DNA of 64,000 bases, from positions 89,684 to 153,683 of the forward strand of contig JAEUBA010000078.1 in the NCBI GenBank assembly GCA_018257865.1, in the 5' to 3' direction. This document shows, piece by piece, positions 60,640-64,000 of this stretch. This DNA comes from Stereocaulon alpinum. Its lineage: Eukaryota; Ascomycota; Lecanoromycetes; Lecanorales; Stereocaulaceae. The translations under genes and the position numbers were made by a program. Below the pieces are notes generated by a model. That model searched no databases. It was not told where the DNA came from and saw nothing but the letters and a program-made list of their open reading frames with translations. The number at the start of each line of letters is the position of its first letter. Positions within the stretch are counted from its first letter, which is position 1.

Positions 60640-62600
60640 TAGTTAATTCGTAGACGCTTAAGAATCTAGCCTGCGAGCGTATTTATTATACTATACTTCC
60701 TTTATATCTTCTAGCTTATTAATAAAGTCTGTTATTATTATTCTATCTAACGGCCGCCGTATATATCCTTATAAGTTAGGATATATCTTATTCTATATAA
60801 AGGTAAGCTGAGCGGAAGTAGTAGAGATACTAGCGTCCTTTATATTACGGACTATAGCGCTAACGAACTATACTATCTTATAGCCCTATCTAGTATTATT
60901 AATTGTATAGTAGTCTTCCTTTAAGGCCTTAAGTGCGCTTAACTAGGTACGCTTAAAGTAATAGAATAAGAAGCGTTCCTAACGTTCTAATCTATATCCT
61001 TCTTATATATGTTTGCGCTTAACTTTAGAGAGCGTGCCTATCTACTAGTCCTATATACTACTACGTAAGTATTTATTAAGATTCCGGCGGACTAATTTAG
61101 GCGTCTTTATACTAGTAACGTCCTTAAAGGTATCGATAAATAGGTATATATTCTAATAGAATATCTTATCGCTAATATTAGTAATATCTCCGGCTGGAGT
61201 ACTACTAGATACCTTAAGATATAGATTAAAATATCCGATCTCCTCTAGCTAGAAATAATTATCCTCGCCCCTATTCTTAAGGTAACTAGCCCCTTTAGAT
61301 CTATTAGAATTATATAGGGACCTAGGGTCCCTTCTGCGGTTATCCCGTCTTTAGGAACGACTCCTTTAATATAGGTTTAGTTTATTACTAGGGTTATTAT
61401 TATAGTACTATTAAGGCTACGAGCGCGATCTAGGATAATCCGCCGAAGTATATCGAAACCGAATATAATTACTAGAATTTCGGTGACGGCGTTCCTAACT
61501 AGGCGACCTATAGTAAGAATAACCCTAATTATTATAAGGAACCTTAGACTAATCTAGCTTCCTTTATATAAAGGGCTAACTATTTTCGTCTATAATAGCT
61601 TTAAATACTAATCGTATTACTTTAAGCTAGCGGGTAGTAAAGGGGACTTCTTTATCCTTACCTAAAGTAGGCTAGCTATTATCGGCTATTTATAGATCCT
61701 AGGGTATAGACTCGGTAGATCTACGATATTATACCTCCTAAGGGCTAAGTAGACTCTTAGGGAACTCGCTAGGGATAGACTACTAACGCTAATAATAGTT
61801 ATAATATACTATAGGAGTACTAATAATATTTTTATCTAACTCTTCTTCTAGCTACTACTAGTAGATAACGTTATTATTAAGCTGAGATACCTCTTTAACA
61901 AATCTTTTAATAGCCGTAGTAATAAGTATACGATTAAGAACCTAGCTGCTAGGGTAACCTATACTAGTAGGGGTCTTACTATAGGTGCGTATATAATAAT
62001 TTAGGTCTAGACTAGTAGACGACGGAGGGCTATAGTCTTTTAGCTAGGCGTAGAGAGCTACTATACTAGTAGACGACGGAGGGCTATAGTCTTTTAGCTA
62101 GGCGTAGAGAGCTACTATACTAGTAGTAAGGATAATAGATTCCTCTAAAAGATACCGCCTAAAAGGGGACTTAGTTTAGCTAAAATACTTAATTTAGTAT
62201 CCTAATAGGATGGTATAAAGAGATAGGTTAGGAATAATTCGCTAATTTAAATCTAACCCGACTAAGGAAATTCCGTCGGGAGAGGGCGCTAGAATAAAGG
62301 TACTATATTAACGGCTTTAGAGCTTATCGAACGTAGGGACGCCGCCTAGAAGGTAGTATTACTAAAAGAAGGGATTATAATAGTATAGATCTTTTCTACT
62401 AAAGTAGGAGGCGACTTCCCTTAGTAGGGTAGGCCTAGGGCGGAAGGCGTACTATACCCTAGTCCTTCTAAATTCGCTTATACTAGTACGCAGGTAAGGT
62501 AAGGCGACTTATCGACGATAGTATAAGTATTCCTAGCTCTTATCTAGTCTTATTTAGATATCAGGGACTACGGAAGGTTATCGCAGTAGTAACTTATAGA
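60640..62600 (-). pseudogene. Gag-like remnant of the outer element
   Basis: Read leftwards with stops ignored. The best preserved stretch is about 61,190-60,660: FYQNVYLFIDTF-like start (written in sequence as ILLEYIPIYRYL in one frame and FYQN-like in the next), LVRRNLNKYLRSS, KALKEDYYTIN, YKIVQFVSAIVRNIKDA, ISTTSAQLTFI, IITDFINKLEDIKEV, YNKYARRLDS. This pattern is familiar from gag-like proteins found in many ascomycete genomes; I cannot name the family. The N-terminal half (61.3-62.6 kb) is low-complexity and includes a duplicated 54-bp segment. No protease or polymerase follows it. Confidence 0.55.
62011..62118. repeat. Exact 54-bp tandem duplication
   Basis: 62,011-62,064 and 62,065-62,118 are identical, starting ACTAGTAGACGACGGAGGG; the 54-bp length keeps a reading frame. 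It lies in the gag-like remnant. Confidence 0.9.
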
Positions 62601-62773
62601 TGTTCGTTACTACGGAGCAAGTGGCAGCGAAGTAAGTAGTAGCGGAAGTATTAAAACAGCTGTATAGCGAAAACGAACGATTATTAGTCTTAATAGGGTA
62701 TTCCCTCTATCTAGTAAGCTATTTGATAATAGCTTATAGTATATATAGTATAGTATAGCCCGTTACTACTAAT

Positions 62774-62894
62774 TATTAGGATTCTTTAGTATAGTAAAAG
62801 ATAATTATTTAGTTATACTATCGAATTCTGCTAAGTATAATTGGTAGCCCTAACCCTAAGAGTTCTAAGCGAGTAGGGTAAGTAATCCGTAATA
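62774..62894 (-). repeat. Right (5') 121-bp LTR of outer element
   Basis: TATTAGGATTC...ATCCGTAATA, the same length as the copy at 27,976. It is followed by the TAAAG duplication at 62,895-62,899. Confidence 0.85.
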
Positions 62895-63457
62895 TAAAGC
62901 TACGTTAGCGTTCTTTCTTAGGGTAATTAGTTAACTAGTATCCTTCCTTTTTATAGATAAAGTATCGCTTTTTATTCGTCGAATTACTAGAATTATTAGA
63001 GTTATATCTTAGCTTGCTTAGATATCTTAATTAGCTACGACTACTAGATTCGTAGTTTCGGCTGCGACTACTAGATTCGCAGTTTTAGTAATAGCGGTCT
63101 ATATATATTATTTCGCTTAGCGGTAATAGGCTACGACGGTCTTATAAGGCTATAGATAATTAAAGGTCTTAAATAAGGTTTTATATAGTATCCGGTAGTT
63201 TTCGACAGACGATCTTATAGGTAGGTATAGACTTAAAAGTAGTAATTATCTTCTAGTAGATAAAGCTATCCCTATAAAGGTTTTCGTTTAGGCTATATTA
63301 TAGTTCTCTTAGTCTTAATATTATAGTATCTAGGTACTCCGTTAGGGTCTTATCTTTATTATAGTTAATAAATAGTTATAAGGATATACTATTCTATTTA
63401 TTAAAGTAGGCGATTTAGTATTCTCTTTCTTTGAAGTTTCCTTTAAAAGTAAGCTAC
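62895..63457 (-). mobile_element. Copia gag remnant (other half of the 24.4-28 kb element)
   Basis: Minus-strand reading gives the Copia gag pattern: NRIVYPYNYLLTII near 63,375-63,420 and a zinc knuckle with intact spacing but RIP-changed residues (KKRYFIYKKEGY...TNYPKKER) at about 62,910-62,965, just before the insertion point. The gag-to-protease junction then continues at 27,970. Repeat X cuts off the start of gag at 63,457. Confidence 0.7.
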
Positions 63458-63708
63458 TATTAACCCTTAAGCGTGTGCGCGTTATAGCTACGCTAACGCG
63501 ATGATATTACTAAGAGTCTAGGGGCTTAGTAATAGTATTACTACCTAGGACTCCCCCGTATTTTAGGGATCTTTAGAAATTAGTTCTACTACTACTCTAC
63601 TACTAAGTAATATAATTATATCTATTGCTTAACACCTAAGTCTAATAACTTTATATCTCTTATACCTTAGTACGCCTGCTTAGAGCCGGCGTCGCTAGCC
63701 TTTATAGT
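63458..63708. repeat. Repeat X, copy 2 (about 251 bp)
   Basis: TATTAACCCTTAAGCGTG...CTAGCCTTTATAGTT. Less RIP-mutated than copy 1 (GCGTGTGCGCG here, GTATATACGCG there). It lies in the Copia gag; flanks differ from those of copy 1 beyond the repeat. Confidence 0.75.
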
Positions 63709-63816
63709 TCTAATTTCTCTACCTTTTTAAGGGAGAGGCCCGGAGTTACTATAATATTAGGTCGGACGCGTAGTTATACTACTATAACCGTTCCTAACGC
63801 CGAAGAACCTAACGAT

Positions 63817-63819
<3 letters not shown>
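63709..63819. other. Short unassigned spacer
   Basis: About 110 bases with intermediate CA/TG content and no readable coding sequence. Confidence 0.4.

Positions 63820-63876
<57 letters not shown>
63820..63876. repeat. (AAT)19 microsatellite
   Basis: Nineteen uninterrupted AAT units. An open frame over it on the minus strand is just poly-Ile from the repeat. Confidence 0.97.
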
Positions 63877-63878
<2 letters not shown>

Positions 63879-63879
63879 G

Positions 63880-64000
63880 GGCGATCAAGTGCCTAGCAGG
63901 ATCAACTTGGGGAGCTACGTTTGAGAAGTGCAGGAAGGTGTACAGTATGGCGGTAAGGCCTATGCTTACATTCGCCGCTCCGATATGGCATACCCCCACC
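63880..64000 (+). mobile_element. LINE ORF2 fragment without RIP, runs off the window
   Basis: Aligns without gaps to 46,270-46,390 in the RIP-mutated LINE and encodes the region after the reverse transcriptase core (AIKCLAGSTWGATFEKC, then VRPMLTFAAPIWHTPT) with no stops. It is 5'-truncated or begins inside the element, immediately after the microsatellite. CA and TG are at ordinary frequency here. Confidence 0.85.

Larger units (their letters stand above)
27976..62894 (-). mobile_element. Outer LTR element (121-bp LTRs) inserted in Copia, heavily nested
   Basis: Bounded by 121-bp direct repeats and a TAAAG duplication. A purine-rich run read on the minus strand (GTTAGGGGGAT) abuts the left LTR, so that is the 3' LTR and the element lies on the minus strand; the gag-like remnant near the right LTR agrees. 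After removing recognised nested elements, its own sequence is at least 28,097-28,756 and 60,588-62,773, about 2.8 kb, plus perhaps some of 41,688-42,193 and 47,618-48,068. I find no reverse transcriptase or integrase that belongs to it, so it was probably a short non-autonomous element of about 3.1 kb. The 34.9-kb span is due to later insertions. Confidence 0.7.
24300..63876. repeat. AT-rich, RIP-saturated transposon block
   Basis: From about 24.3 kb the sequence becomes AT-rich and almost lacks the dinucleotides CA and TG, while TA is greatly enriched and CG is still common (for example the stretches 30,001-30,120 and 52,021-52,090 contain none of either). This is the signature of repeat-induced point mutation, which converts CpA to TpA on both strands of duplicated DNA. 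No long open frame survives over nearly 40 kb, yet transposon proteins remain readable if stops are ignored. Less affected islands lie at about 28,097-28,350, 42,203-42,290, 58,664-58,830 and 59,520-59,800. Confidence 0.95.

Noticed and set aside
63757..63999. 80-codon minus-strand frame with poly-Ile
   Set aside because: It is produced by the (AAT)19 microsatellite and is antisense to the LINE fragment.

Overview
The window looks like a chromosome segment of a filamentous ascomycete (Pezizomycotina; a dothideomycete-type genome is my guess, not proven). The reasons are short 47-69 nt introns with GT..AG ends, compact housekeeping genes whose orthologues are all typical of filamentous fungi, and a sharp switch at about 24.3 kb into a 39.5 kb AT-rich block of transposons destroyed by repeat-induced point mutation (RIP).

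Gene-rich part (1-24.2 kb). In order: coatomer zeta subunit (RET3, +), Golgi Ca2+/Mn2+ P-type ATPase (PMR1, -), cohesin kleisin (RAD21/SCC1, +), a doubtful small ORF (-), the ribosome-quality-control factor RQC2/TAE2 (+), threonylcarbamoyl-AMP synthase (SUA5, -), conserved oligomeric Golgi subunit 4 (COG4, -), an HST2/SIRT2-type sirtuin (+), and a large NDR/LATS-type AGC kinase (+). A small open exon at 24.0-24.25 kb sits on the edge of the repeat block and may be a truncated gene. PMR1 and RAD21 share a divergent promoter of about 680 bp, and COG4 and the sirtuin share one of about 395 bp. RQC2 and SUA5 converge with only 53 bp between their stop codons. RET3, PMR1 and COG4 all act in Golgi trafficking or ion homeostasis, but fungi do not need such genes to be clustered, so I read that as coincidence.

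Repeat block (24.3-64 kb). Nearly every CpA/TpG dinucleotide is gone while CpG remains, and every coding remnant is full of stop codons from CAA/CAG/TGG-to-stop changes. Several insertions can be unpacked from matching ends and target-site duplications (TSDs). A minus-strand Copia element (pol 24.4-27.97 kb, gag 62.9-63.46 kb) is split by an element with 121-bp LTRs at 27,976 and 62,894 (TSD taaag); the only coding remnant I can assign to that element is gag-like. Inside it lie: a chromodomain-bearing Gypsy element (29,071-41,687, +), itself split in its integrase by a second Gypsy (33,516-39,551, -, TSD gagag); a Tad-like LINE (42,194-47,601, 16-bp TSD); and a reversed, 3'-truncated second Gypsy copy (48.3-60.6 kb, -). 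That copy is in turn interrupted by a Helitron with recognisable ends (51,074-57,023) and by a 1.19-kb non-autonomous element that shares the LINE 3' tail (58,664-59,854, 13-bp TSD). The last 121 bases are a LINE fragment untouched by RIP, just after an (AAT)19 microsatellite.

No tRNA, rRNA, CRISPR or telomeric repeat was recognised. Element boundaries are read by eye; coordinates of coding remnants inside RIP-mutated elements are approximate.
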